A DNA stretch of 64,000 bases from Caulobacter flavus (GTDB lineage Bacteria; Pseudomonadota; Alphaproteobacteria; Caulobacterales; Caulobacteraceae): contig NZ_CP026100.1 of NCBI RefSeq assembly GCF_003722335.1, positions 1,958,001 through 2,022,000 of the forward strand, written 5' to 3'. The notes below the pieces were generated by a model, which was given only the letters and a program-made list of their open reading frames with translations, made no database searches and was not told the origin of the DNA. Below, piece after piece: positions 35,447 to 46,558 of this stretch. Numbering within the stretch: the first letter of the stretch is position 1; every line of letters begins with the position of its first letter. Both the position numbers and the translations under genes were made by a program.

Positions 35447-35734
35447 CTAATCCAGGCCGCCCGCGATAACCCGCAGCGGCGGCTCGCGCCTTGGTCCTGG
35501 CTGACGCGCCTGACCCGGCCTTGGCCGGCGCAGCACGATCTGCAGGGCCTCGACCATGGCCGCGCTGGCGGTGGTCTCGCCGGGCGCCACGTACAGCCCC
35601 ATGGCGTCGGCCAGGGCCGCGCGGTCAAGCACCCCGGCCGTCTCCAGCCGTTCGCACAGCGGCAGGTACGTGGCGGCGAACAGCTTGATCAGGTCGGCGG
35701 ACGTGAACGCCGCCACCGTCGCGCCGGCCTCCAC
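35447..35734 (-). CDS. Small helical protein coupled to a chemoreceptor gene
   Basis: A 95-residue protein, paralogous over residues 9-45 to the gene at 33346 (LFAATYLPLC core, then LE-AG-LD--ALA). It has an extra C-terminal basic, proline-rich tail (RRPRPGQARQPGPRREPP). The GTG start lies one base after the stop of the chemoreceptor gene (TGAGGTG), so translation is probably coupled. That position suggests a partner of the receptor or its array. Beyond the paralogy nothing can be assigned. Confidence 0.68.
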   Translation of the reverse strand: MEAGATVAAFTSADLIKLFAATYLPLCERLETAGVLDRAALADAMGLYVAPGETTASAAMVEALQIVLRRPRPGQARQPGPRREPPLRVIAGGLD

Positions 35735-35735
35735 C

Positions 35736-37337
35736 TCAGGCGGCCCGGCGGTCGGTCGGGGCCGCGTCCTCGCGGGTGCGGAACAGGCCGATGCGGTCGG
35801 CCAGGGCGGCGGCCTCGGTCTTCAGGGCGTGGGCGGCGGCGGTGGTCTGCCCGACCATGGCCGCGTTCTGCTGCACCACGCGGTCCATCGCGCCCATGGT
35901 GGTGTTGACCTCGCCCAGGTTCGAGGCCTGGTCGGCGGCCGAGCGGGCGATGGCGTCGATCTGGACGTCGATCTCGGCCACGCGGGCGACGATGCGCTGC
36001 AGGGCCTGCCGGGTCTTGCCCACGCGCTCGACCCCGGCGGCCACCTGGTCGCCCGAGACGGCCACCAGGGCCTTGATCTCGCGGGCGGCGTCGGCGCTGC
36101 GCTGGGCCAGGGCCCGCACTTCCTGGGCGACGACGGCGAAGCCCTTGCCCGCGTCGCCGGCCCGGGCCGCCTCGACCCCGGCGTTCAGCGCCAGGAGGTT
36201 GGTCTGGAAGGCGATCTCGTCGATCGCCCCGATGATCTGGCCGATCTGGCCCGACGAGGTCTCGATCAGGGTCATGGCCTCGACCGCCTCGGTGACCACC
36301 GGATCCGAGCGCTCGGCCTCCTCGCGGGCGCGGGCGGCCGCGGCGTTGGCCTTGCGGGCGTTGTCGGCCGTCTCGTTGACGGTGGCGGTGATCTGGCCCA
36401 GCGCCGTGGAGGTCTGCACCAGGCTGGCGGCCTGGTCCTCGGTGCGGTGGGCCAGCTCGTCGGAGGCGCGGCTCATCTCGGCCACGCCGGCGCTCATGCT
36501 GGCGGCGTTGCCGCTGATCTCGCCCAGGGCCGCGCGCAGCTTGGCCACGGCGTCGTTGAAGTCCTGGCGCAGCGGCTCGTACTGGGCGGCGAAGCGGGTT
36601 TCCAGGCGCGAGGTCAGGTCGCCGCCGGCCAGCCGGCGCAGGGCCCCGGCCAGGTGCTCGACGACCTGCGTCTGCTCGGCCTCCATGGCCGCCTTCAGCC
36701 GGGCGCGTTCGGCGTTGGCGCGGTCGGCGGCGGCGCGTTCGGTCAGGGCCGCGGCGTTGGCCTCGTCGGCCGCGCGGGCGGCGCGCTCGGAGGCCTCCGT
36801 GCGGGCGCTGACGGTGACGAACAGGCGCGACACCCCGGCCGTCAGCCAGACCAGCGACCAGGCGGTGGTCACGGTCATGGCCGCGCGCAGGGCCAGGGCC
36901 AGCAGGCTTTCGTCGGCCGCCAGGGCGTGGGGGAAGGCGCCGGCGGCGACCAGGTCGACGCCGACGACGGCGGCCGCGCCGGTCGCCACCACCCGCCAGT
37001 CGCCATAGGCCACCAGCAGGGCCAGGGCCGCCAGGAAGGCCATGCGGGCCTCGTCCTGCAGGGCGTGTCCCCGGAAGGCCAGCACGAACAGCGCCGCCTG
37101 GCCGACCAGCGCCAGGGCGGTGCACAGCTGCTGGGCCAGGCGGTCGCGCCACAGGCCGTAGGCGCCCAGCACCAGCACCGCCAGGGCGATCGCGCCGGCC
37201 GCCGGAACCAGCAGCGGCGCGCCGGTCAGCAGGCACGCGGCCGGAACCACCGCGGCGCTGGCCGCCACGCAGCCGATCACCAGCTGGCCGCCGACCCTGC
37301 GTTGGGCCTCAATACTGTCGAACTGGATCAAACGCAC
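35736..37337 (-). CDS. Methyl-accepting chemotaxis protein with polytopic N-terminus
   Basis: A 533-residue receptor. In place of a periplasmic sensor it has about six membrane helices in residues 15-180, so it probably senses a membrane or cytoplasmic signal. A HAMP-like segment (LAGALRRLAGGDLTSRLETRF) and the signalling coiled coil follow, with the tip EIAFQTNLLALNAGVEAARA near residue 385. No CheR-tether pentapeptide is seen at the end. The start is a GTG (37337), decided by GGAGG five bases upstream; the longer frame to 37409 lacks such support. The small gene at 35447 follows directly. Confidence 0.92.
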   Translation of the reverse strand: MRLIQFDSIEAQRRVGGQLVIGCVAASAAVVPAACLLTGAPLLVPAAGAIALAVLVLGAYGLWRDRLAQQLCTALALVGQAALFVLAFRGHALQDEARMAFLAALALLVAYGDWRVVATGAAAVVGVDLVAAGAFPHALAADESLLALALRAAMTVTTAWSLVWLTAGVSRLFVTVSARTEASERAARAADEANAAALTERAAADRANAERARLKAAMEAEQTQVVEHLAGALRRLAGGDLTSRLETRFAAQYEPLRQDFNDAVAKLRAALGEISGNAASMSAGVAEMSRASDELAHRTEDQAASLVQTSTALGQITATVNETADNARKANAAAARAREEAERSDPVVTEAVEAMTLIETSSGQIGQIIGAIDEIAFQTNLLALNAGVEAARAGDAGKGFAVVAQEVRALAQRSADAAREIKALVAVSGDQVAAGVERVGKTRQALQRIVARVAEIDVQIDAIARSAADQASNLGEVNTTMGAMDRVVQQNAAMVGQTTAAAHALKTEAAALADRIGLFRTREDAAPTDRRAA

Positions 37338-37422
37338 GCCCGCCTCCGGTATTTCTCGGCGAGGATGCTGGATGAGCGTTAATCGCTGGTGACAGAATTG
37401 GCGAAACAACGCCCGTGGTTAT

Positions 37423-37438
37423 TACGTACCAATACGTA
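37423..37438. promoter_or_regulatory. TACGTA pair in a divergent promoter region
   Basis: Two copies of the palindromic hexamer TACGTA separated by CCAA, in the AT-richer part of the spacer between the chemoreceptor and the histidine kinase. A regulator site is possible; I cannot name the protein. Confidence 0.4.
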
Positions 37439-37574
37439 TGAAGCGCTCAGATATTCTCAAAATGAGATAGCGACGACATGCCGGGCGGGGTTTTCCGGTC
37501 GCGCGCGACCATCCGGGAGCGGACGGCGTCAACCGGTGGTGGCCCCGGGCCGCGCGCGTGTGTAAGCCTTGGCC

Positions 37575-38912
37575 ATGGCTTCGAAGGTGCGAGACATCCT
37601 ACAGCGGCCCCGGGGCCTGATCGGTCGCTCCATCCTGGTGGTGGCGGCGATCGTGTTCGTGCAGCTGGCGGCCAGCGTCGCCTTCTACCAGGCGATCGAC
37701 CGCCAGACCCTGCGCGAGGACCACGCCCGCCGCATCGCCGAGCTGCTGGTGGTGGGCGACCGCGTCAGCCGGCTGGCCCAGGCCGACCTCGACCAGGTGA
37801 TGACCTCGCGCTACCTCGAGGCCGAGATCGTCGGCGCGCCGCCGCAGGCGCCGTCCCAGGCCCGCGCCCAGACCGGCGAGGCCGACGCCATCGTCCGCTA
37901 TGTCCGCCAATGGGAGCCGGGCCTGGCCATGCGGCCCCTGCGCCTGTGGTCGGAGGACCAGTCGGACGGCGGCCGCGACCTCGTGGGCGCGATGGGCCTG
38001 CAGGACGGCCGCTGGCTGACCTTCCGCTCGCGCCACTTTCCCCGGCCCTGGCCGATCGCCCTGCGCGCGGTGGCCACGACCCTGGCCTTCTCCCTGGCCT
38101 GCGTGGCGCTGGGCGCCTACGCCCTGCGCCAGCTGGGCGAGCCGCTGCGGCGCCTGGCCGAGGCCGCCGGCCGGGTGGGCGAGGGGCCGCCCCAGCCGGT
38201 CGCCGTCGAGGGGCCGCCGGACCTGGCCGAGCTGGGCCGCGCCTTCAACGACATGCAGCAGCGCATCACCGGCCTGATCGAGGACCAGGCCCGGGCCATG
38301 GAGGCGCTCAGCCACGACCTGCGCACGCCCCTGGCCCGGCTGAAGCTGGCCTCGGACTATGTGGAGCCCGAGGACATCCGCGCCATGGTCGGCGGCAATG
38401 TCGACGAGCTGGAGGAGATGCTGCGCTCGCTGTCGGCCTGGCTGCGCGCCCAGCACGCGGCGAGCACCGCCGAGCCCGTCGACCTGCCGGCCCTGATCCG
38501 CGCGGTGATCGCCCGTTGGCCCAAACTGGCCCGCTACGAGGGGCCCAAGTCGCTGACCGTCGCCACCCACCGCGAGCCGCTGGAGCAGGCCCTGATCCGC
38601 CTGGTCGACAACGCCGTGCGCTTCGGCGGCAAGGCCAAGGTGCGGCTCGTCGCGGACGATCCCGAAAGTCCCGAGGGGCCGCGCATCGAGGTGCTCGACC
38701 AGGGCCCCGGCCTCACCGACGAGGTGCTGGCCCGCATCTACGAGCCCTTCTTCCGCGGCGACGCCGCCCGCGCCCGCGACACCGGCGGCTTTGGCCTGGG
38801 CATCCCCACCGCCGAGCGCCTGCTCAAGCGCTTCGGCGGCCGCCTCTCCATCGCCAACCGCGACGGCGGCGGGGTGACGGCGAGCGTCTGGCCGCCGGTG
38901 GGGGAGGCGTAG
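37575..38912 (+). CDS. Sensor histidine kinase, EnvZ-like, orphan
   Basis: A 445-residue kinase. TM1 is at about 18-38, a periplasmic loop of about 115 residues follows, and TM2 is at about 158-180. HAMP is at about 180-232 (LGEPLRRLAEAAGRVGEG), HisKA has His247 in ALSHDLRTPLARLKLASDYV, and an HATPase with N-, G1- and G2-boxes (LVDNAVRFGG, DQGPGL, GGFGLGI) completes it. The layout is that of OmpR-family partners, but no response regulator gene is adjacent. Start: ATG 37575; a TTG six bases upstream is also open. Confidence 0.9.
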   Translation: MASKVRDILQRPRGLIGRSILVVAAIVFVQLAASVAFYQAIDRQTLREDHARRIAELLVVGDRVSRLAQADLDQVMTSRYLEAEIVGAPPQAPSQARAQTGEADAIVRYVRQWEPGLAMRPLRLWSEDQSDGGRDLVGAMGLQDGRWLTFRSRHFPRPWPIALRAVATTLAFSLACVALGAYALRQLGEPLRRLAEAAGRVGEGPPQPVAVEGPPDLAELGRAFNDMQQRITGLIEDQARAMEALSHDLRTPLARLKLASDYVEPEDIRAMVGGNVDELEEMLRSLSAWLRAQHAASTAEPVDLPALIRAVIARWPKLARYEGPKSLTVATHREPLEQALIRLVDNAVRFGGKAKVRLVADDPESPEGPRIEVLDQGPGLTDEVLARIYEPFFRGDAARARDTGGFGLGIPTAERLLKRFGGRLSIANRDGGGVTASVWPPVGEA

Positions 38913-38957
38913 GGTAAGGCGGGCGTCTGACGCCGCGCCCTGCGCCCCGCCCGCTCC

Positions 38958-39695
38958 TTAGGCGCTCCATCCCCCGTCGATGGTCAGGTTGGCGCCGGTC
39001 ATGTAGCCGGCGTCCGGTCCGGCCAGCCAGGCGACCAGGCCCGCCACCTCGCCGGCCTCGCCGATGCGGCCCAGGGGCAGGCGCGGCAGGATGTAGTCCA
39101 TCAGGTCGGCGGTCATGTCGGTGGCGATGGGGCCGGGCTGGATGGTGTTGACGGTGATCCTGCGGGGCGCGAAGTCGAGGGCCGCGCCGCGCGCCAGCTG
39201 GGCGACGGCGGCCTTGGTCATGGCGTAGACGCTGGAGCCGGGCGTGCCGATCCGCTCGGCGGTGTTGCTGCCGATCACGACCACTCGGCCGCCGTCCAGG
39301 AGGTGCGGCGCGGCGTAGTGGATGGCCGCGAACACCCCGCGCACGTTGACCGCCAGCATGTGGTCGAAGTCGTCCAGGGCGAACTGGTCGATGGTCCCGC
39401 CCTTCAGCACGCCGGCGTTGACCACCAGCACTCCCAGCGGGCCAAGCCGCGCGACGGCGGCCTCGACCGCGGCGCGCACGGCCTGTGCGTCGGCGCTGTC
39501 GGCCTGAATGGCCAGGGCCGTTCCGCCGGCCGCCTCGACCTGCGCGGCCAGGGCGGCGGCGGGACCGCTCGAGGCGGCGTAGGTGAAGGCGACGGGGCGG
39601 CCCTCGGCGGCCAGGCGGCGCACGATCGCCGCGCCCATGCCGCGCGATCCGCCCAGCACCAGGGCCGGGGCGTTCGGGGTGAAGATGTCGGTCAT
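38958..39695 (-). CDS. SDR family NAD(P)-dependent oxidoreductase
   Basis: A 245-residue classical short-chain dehydrogenase. The cofactor motif is LVLGGSRGMGAAIVRRLA (an unusual GGSxGMG start), followed by VVNAGV, the catalytic Ser in VIGSNTAE and YAMTK (Tyr-x-x-x-Lys), and the C-terminal MTGANLTIDGGWSA. The substrate is unknown. It is divergent from a TetR regulator; the shared spacer has strong palindromes, so TetR very probably represses this gene. The ATG at 39695 is chosen because the longer frame would run through those operators. Confidence 0.9.
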   Translation of the reverse strand: MTDIFTPNAPALVLGGSRGMGAAIVRRLAAEGRPVAFTYAASSGPAAALAAQVEAAGGTALAIQADSADAQAVRAAVEAAVARLGPLGVLVVNAGVLKGGTIDQFALDDFDHMLAVNVRGVFAAIHYAAPHLLDGGRVVVIGSNTAERIGTPGSSVYAMTKAAVAQLARGAALDFAPRRITVNTIQPGPIATDMTADLMDYILPRLPLGRIGEAGEVAGLVAWLAGPDAGYMTGANLTIDGGWSA

Positions 39696-39707
39696 GTCGG
39701 AAACCTC

Positions 39708-39731
39708 GTTATGGACTGATCGGTCCATAAC
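39708..39731. promoter_or_regulatory. TetR operator O1
   Basis: 24-base palindrome with arms GTTATGGAC / GTCCATAAC around a TGATCG centre; only one symmetric pair is mismatched. It lies 13 bases before the SDR start. Confidence 0.75.
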
Positions 39732-39743
39732 CTGTTCATTCCG

Positions 39744-39780
39744 GATCGATCGGTCAAGAATAATTCTGGACCGATCGATC
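39744..39780. promoter_or_regulatory. TetR operator O2
   Basis: Perfect 12-bp inverted repeat GATCGATCGGTC / GACCGATCGATC separated by 13 bases. It shares the GGTC/GACC-GATC core with O1 and lies 21 bases before the TetR start, suggesting autoregulation. Confidence 0.7.
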
Positions 39781-39800
39781 AAGATCCCTATGATGCGACC

Positions 39801-40388
39801 ATGGCCAGACCTTCGGAATTCGACCGCGACGAGGCGGTCGCCAGCGCGATCAGGGTGTTCGCCCGCCACGGCTACGAGGCCGCCTCGACCAGCGCGCTGA
39901 TGGCCGGCATGGGCATCGGCCGGCAGAGCCTGTACGGCGCCTTCGGCGACAAGCGCCGGCTGTTCCTGGAGGCTTTGCGCCGCTACTCGGACGGCTCGCT
40001 GGCGGAGATGAACGCCGCCCTGGCCGCCGACGGCCCGGCGCCCGAGGCGATCGAGGCGGCGCTGCTGGTCGGCCTGGGCTCGGCCGAGGATCTGGAGACC
40101 GGTTGCCTGGGCGTCGGCTCGATCGTCGAGTTCAGCCGCTCCGACCCCGAGGTCAACGCCCTCAACGACGCGGCCGCCGCCCTGGTCGTGGCCGCCTTCG
40201 CCGCACGGGTGCGGGGCGGGATCGCGGCGGGCGCGTTCGACCCCGGCCTCGACCCCGAGGCCGCCGGCCGCCTGCTGCTGACCCTGCGCTCGGGCCTCAA
40301 GGTCGCCGCGCGAGGCGGGGCGGGAGAGGGCGAGCTGCGCGAGATGGCGCGGCTGGCGTTGCGGGGGCTGCGTCAGCTTTCGGTGTAG
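39801..40388 (+). CDS. TetR/AcrR family transcriptional regulator
   Basis: A 195-residue repressor. The N-terminal HTH is clear: AIRVFARHGYEAASTSALMAGMGIGRQSLYGAFGDKRRLFLEAL, residues about 15-60. The C-terminal ligand domain contains GCLGVGSIVEFSRSDPEV, of the type found in regulators next to short-chain dehydrogenases. It is divergent from the SDR gene with two operators between them. The inducer is probably a reactive or xenobiotic substrate of the SDR, which is an inference. The 3' end overlaps the convergent gene by 16 bases. Confidence 0.92.
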   Translation: MARPSEFDRDEAVASAIRVFARHGYEAASTSALMAGMGIGRQSLYGAFGDKRRLFLEALRRYSDGSLAEMNAALAADGPAPEAIEAALLVGLGSAEDLETGCLGVGSIVEFSRSDPEVNALNDAAAALVVAAFAARVRGGIAAGAFDPGLDPEAAGRLLLTLRSGLKVAARGGAGEGELREMARLALRGLRQLSV

Positions 40389-41188
40389 CGGACCAGCAGC
40401 CAGTCGCGGCCGGCGAGCAGGCCCGCCAGGCGAGCCGCCGCGTCGGACGGACTGGCCGCGTAGAAGCCCGCCAGGTCTTCGGCCAGGGCCCGGGCCGTGG
40501 CCTCGTCCAGCGGCCCGGGCCGCCGAAAGCCCAGGAAGGCGGCGCCGACCCCGAAAAGCGCGAGGCCGTACTCGGCTTCCAGGCGCTGGGCCAGCGCATA
40601 GGTCTGCATCGGATTGAGGTCCGAGGCGAAGTAGCCGTTGGGAAAGGCCGCGAGCGCCAGCGCGCCGGACGCGACCGGGACGAATTGGACCAGGATCTCG
40701 GCTTCCCTGTCGATCCGCAGGGCCGTTTCGGGGTCGCGGTTGACGGTCACCAGGTCGTTGGCGTCGCCGCTGGTTTCCCAGGCCAGCAGGCCGACCGCCT
40801 GGGCCAGCTGCACGTCGCGGGCGCGGGCGAGCAGGTTGGCGACGCGGATGGGAAACTCGGCCGGGGTGCTCAGATAGCCCCGGTGCTCGCCGTTCTCGAA
40901 GGCCGCCTCGTCCAGGAACGACAGGTCGTGGCCCGTGACGTCGTCCAGGTCGTGGACGTCGGTCGCGTGGCCCGAGGTGTATTCGGCCTGGATGCGGTTA
41001 TCGAGCGTGACCAGCACGCGCAGGCCTGGGCGCTCGGCCTGCAGGCTGGCGTGCAGGTCGAGCAGGGCGGCGAACGAAGGCGCCCCGCGCACCGTCAGGC
41101 CGTCGCAAAGCACGGCGTTGAAGGACTTGGGGCGCGCCTCGGCGAAGGGCGTCAGCGTCATGGGCTTCTTGCGCTTGAAACCGAACAT
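40373..41188 (-). CDS. Hypothetical protein
   Basis: A 271-residue soluble alpha/beta protein beginning MFGFKRKKPMTLTPFAEARP. It has no signal peptide. Visible blocks are SFAALLDLHASLQAERPGLRVLVTLDNRI near residue 40, YTSGHATDVHDLDDVTGHDLSFLDEAAF near 70, and QRLEAEYGLALFGVGAAFLGFRRPGPLDEATA near 200. The ATG at 41188 is preferred to a TTG at 41224. I do not recognise the family. It is divergent from the GH2 gene and converges on the TetR gene. Confidence 0.65.
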   Translation of the reverse strand: MFGFKRKKPMTLTPFAEARPKSFNAVLCDGLTVRGAPSFAALLDLHASLQAERPGLRVLVTLDNRIQAEYTSGHATDVHDLDDVTGHDLSFLDEAAFENGEHRGYLSTPAEFPIRVANLLARARDVQLAQAVGLLAWETSGDANDLVTVNRDPETALRIDREAEILVQFVPVASGALALAAFPNGYFASDLNPMQTYALAQRLEAEYGLALFGVGAAFLGFRRPGPLDEATARALAEDLAGFYAASPSDAAARLAGLLAGRDWLLVRYTES

Positions 41189-41265
41189 GCCGCCATCTCG
41201 GCGGCGAAGGCGGGTTTCTGTCAACCATCGTCGCCGGGCCGAAGGCGATCACCATTGGTCCTCTT

Positions 41266-41278
41266 TTGTCTGACAAAT
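41266..41278. promoter_or_regulatory. Palindromic operator before the GH2 gene
   Basis: TTGTCTGACAAAT, identical over 13 bases to the site at 29692 before GH127. It lies 63 bases before the GH2 start, where a promoter is expected. Confidence 0.7.
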
Positions 41279-41280
41279 GA

Positions 41281-44553
<3,273 letters not shown>

Positions 44554-44565
44554 CGCGCCGAAATC

Positions 44566-44630
44566 CCTCTCTCATAGAGAGAGGGAGGGGCCCCCGCCGC
44601 AGGCGGTGGGAGGGTGAGAGGTTTCACCTC
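44566..44630. repeat. Family A repeat, copy 6
   Basis: Opens CCCTCTCTCATAGAGAGAGG and ends GGTGGGAGGGTGAGAGG; located between the GH2 gene and the convergent hipA gene. Confidence 0.8.
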
Positions 44631-44675
44631 GACCGGCTTTGCCCGGGAAAGGGAAGGGGGGCGTGCCCCCAGGCC

Positions 44676-46010
44676 CTAGCTGGCTCCGAGGGCGTAGCGT
44701 CCCTTGGGGAAGTAGTCGCGTTCGCGCACCTTCACATCGAGGCCCAAGACCTCGACCAACTGCTCGGTCTCGCGGCCGATCAAGTCGTCCAGGTCCTTGA
44801 AACCCCGGCTCGCCAGGTCCCGCGTCGCGGCTTCCAGCGCCTCGACCATGGACGTGGCGGTTCGATCGAGGAAGCGCGACGCGGCCGCCCTCGTCATCTG
44901 GAAGGCGCCCAGGAAGTCGAGGAGATCGTCGCGGGTGATCGCGTCGGGGTGGTCGGCGCCGCCGATGTCGAACGACAGCTGGTCGTTGAAGTCCGGGTTC
45001 AGGCGGCTGGGCAGCAGGTCGTACAGCGGCGCCAGGATCGGGGCGCGGCCCGAGGCGTAGAGCAGGCCGTGGTTCTTGGCGTGGTTGTCGGTGTTGCCGA
45101 TCAGCAGGTTGAACAGCGTCGTCGCCAGGAACGCCTGGCGCGCCAGGGCCGGGCGCTCGGTCCGGTCCAGCACGCGAGCGATCGCCTCGGCGTCGAACCG
45201 GCGGCCCGCCTCGCCGTTGCGCTGGTACTTCAGGGTCGCGGGCAGGCCCAGGGCCTGGGCGAAGTCCTCCTGGTGGATGCGATAGACGACGCCGTCCCGC
45301 TCCCAACGGTCGAAGCGGGTGATCAGCAGGGCGTCGACGTCGGCGATGCGGGCGGCTTGCGGGATCGAGACCTTCAGGCCGACCGCCCAGGCCAGCCTCG
45401 CCGCCTGCTCCTCCAGGCCCGCGTCGCGGCCCAGGCGGCGCTCGGGAACCTTCAATATGTGCGTCGTCGGAACCTTGCGCCCCGGCTTGGGCCGGGCGAA
45501 GCCGGCAGGGGTGTGGACCAGGGCGATCTTGCGCTGGACGCCGGCGACCGGCGACGGGTCGGCCGCCGTGTCGGGCAGGCGCCGGTGCTCGGCCAGGCTG
45601 CGAACGATCTCGGCCAGCGCCTCGGGCGCGATCGGCTCGTAGTCCTCGGCCAGCACGCCCGGAACCTTCACCGGCTCGGCGCCGAACGGCAGGCAGGAGA
45701 TCGCCCCCGAGCAGTCGGCGCCCAGATGGGCCAGCAGGCCGACGACGTCGTCCCGCGCCAGGCCCTCGCGGTCCATCACCTGCTGCATCTGGTTGTTTTC
45801 GGGCAGCAGGTTGTCGAAGAACGCCCGCGCGGTCACGTCGCCGAAGTCGGCCTGCTCCAGCGGCATCGACATCGACAGCGGCGGGCCGCCTTCTTCGGCG
45901 TACCGCAGGTCATAGGCGAAGCTGATCGCCTGGGTCTCGTTCGATACCAGATAGCCGGCGGGCCGAGCCACGCCGTCCATGTGGACGACCAGCTGGGTCG
46001 GACGGCTCAT
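44676..46010 (-). CDS. hipA: HipA family serine/threonine kinase toxin
   Basis: Toxin of a type II toxin-antitoxin module; E. coli HipA phosphorylates glutamyl-tRNA synthetase and induces dormancy. At 444 residues it has the normal length. Visible are the N-subdomain (RPAGYLVSNETQAISFAYD), the ATP-site loop (SPVAGVQRKIAL), the catalytic GNTDNHAKNHG with Asp308, and the metal-binding LAPLYDLLPS. All key residues are present, so it looks active. The antitoxin gene overlaps it by four bases. The substrate in this organism is not known. Confidence 0.93.
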   Translation of the reverse strand: MSRPTQLVVHMDGVARPAGYLVSNETQAISFAYDLRYAEEGGPPLSMSMPLEQADFGDVTARAFFDNLLPENNQMQQVMDREGLARDDVVGLLAHLGADCSGAISCLPFGAEPVKVPGVLAEDYEPIAPEALAEIVRSLAEHRRLPDTAADPSPVAGVQRKIALVHTPAGFARPKPGRKVPTTHILKVPERRLGRDAGLEEQAARLAWAVGLKVSIPQAARIADVDALLITRFDRWERDGVVYRIHQEDFAQALGLPATLKYQRNGEAGRRFDAEAIARVLDRTERPALARQAFLATTLFNLLIGNTDNHAKNHGLLYASGRAPILAPLYDLLPSRLNPDFNDQLSFDIGGADHPDAITRDDLLDFLGAFQMTRAAASRFLDRTATSMVEALEAATRDLASRGFKDLDDLIGRETEQLVEVLGLDVKVRERDYFPKGRYALGAS

Positions 46011-46405
46011 CGCGTGACCGCCAGCAGGTCGAGACCGGCGGCGGCGCAGGCGGCCATCACCTTGCCCAGCTCCAGGGTCGCCTTGCCGTTCTCCAGTTCG
46101 GACACGAACCGGCGCCCGACCCCGGCCATGTCGGCGAACTGCGCCTGGGTCAGGTCCATGGCCTCGCGGGCCTGGCGGATCAGGCGGCCGAGCTCAGCGG
46201 GCGTGCCAACGTGCGTGGCCGGACGCGGCGATGGGGCGGGGCCGGCGGGATCCTGGTCGCGCGCCGGGGCGGCCGGCGGCGTCATACGGTTGATCTTTAT
46301 GCCGCCAGTGGCGATGGCGCGGGCGAGATCGCGCGCCGATATGCGCTCGATCACCTTGCTCATGGTCTTGAGGTCCGGCGCGAGGTCCTTGGGGTCGCTA
46401 GTCAC
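46007..46405 (-). CDS. hipB: HipB-like antitoxin with N-terminal extension
   Basis: A 132-residue antitoxin and repressor. The HTH is at about residues 68-125: LGRLIRQAREAMDLTQAQFADMAGVGRRFVSELENGKATL. A ~65-residue N-terminal extension with a Pro/Ala-rich linker is unusual, since HipB is normally about 90 residues. The GTG start at 46405 uses a GGGAG that is part of operator O1; the next in-frame ATG (46363) has no such site. It presumably binds the four palindromes upstream and represses the hipBA operon together with HipA. Confidence 0.85.
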   Translation of the reverse strand: MTSDPKDLAPDLKTMSKVIERISARDLARAIATGGIKINRMTPPAAPARDQDPAGPAPSPRPATHVGTPAELGRLIRQAREAMDLTQAQFADMAGVGRRFVSELENGKATLELGKVMAACAAAGLDLLAVTR

Positions 46406-46410
46406 GTCGT

Positions 46411-46426
46411 GCTCCCGATCGGTAGC
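46411..46426. promoter_or_regulatory. hipBA operator O1
   Basis: GCTCCCGATCGGTAGC, palindromic, just upstream of the hipB start; its complement supplies the GGGAG ribosome-binding site. Slightly degenerate compared with O2-O4. Confidence 0.7.
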
Positions 46427-46460
46427 AAATATGGCCTTTTCTGGCTGAGAGTCAATTATT

Positions 46461-46476
46461 GCTCCCGAGCGGGATC
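46461..46476. promoter_or_regulatory. hipBA operator O2
   Basis: GCTCCCGAGCGGGATC; core TCCCG-N2-CGGGA. It lies 50 bases from O1. Confidence 0.8.
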
Positions 46477-46484
46477 TAGAATGA

Positions 46485-46500
46485 GCTCCCGTTCGGGATC
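46485..46500. promoter_or_regulatory. hipBA operator O3
   Basis: GCTCCCGTTCGGGATC; same core, 24 bases from O2. Confidence 0.8.
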
Positions 46501-46535
46501 TAAGTCCGGGTGCGTCACCTATTTTGATCCATTTT

Positions 46536-46551
46536 GTTCCCGTACGGGATC
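46536..46551. promoter_or_regulatory. hipBA operator O4
   Basis: GTTCCCGTACGGGATC; same core, 51 bases from O3 and just after the stop of the upstream MarR-GNAT gene. Confidence 0.75.
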
Positions 46552-46558
46552 GCGCCGC

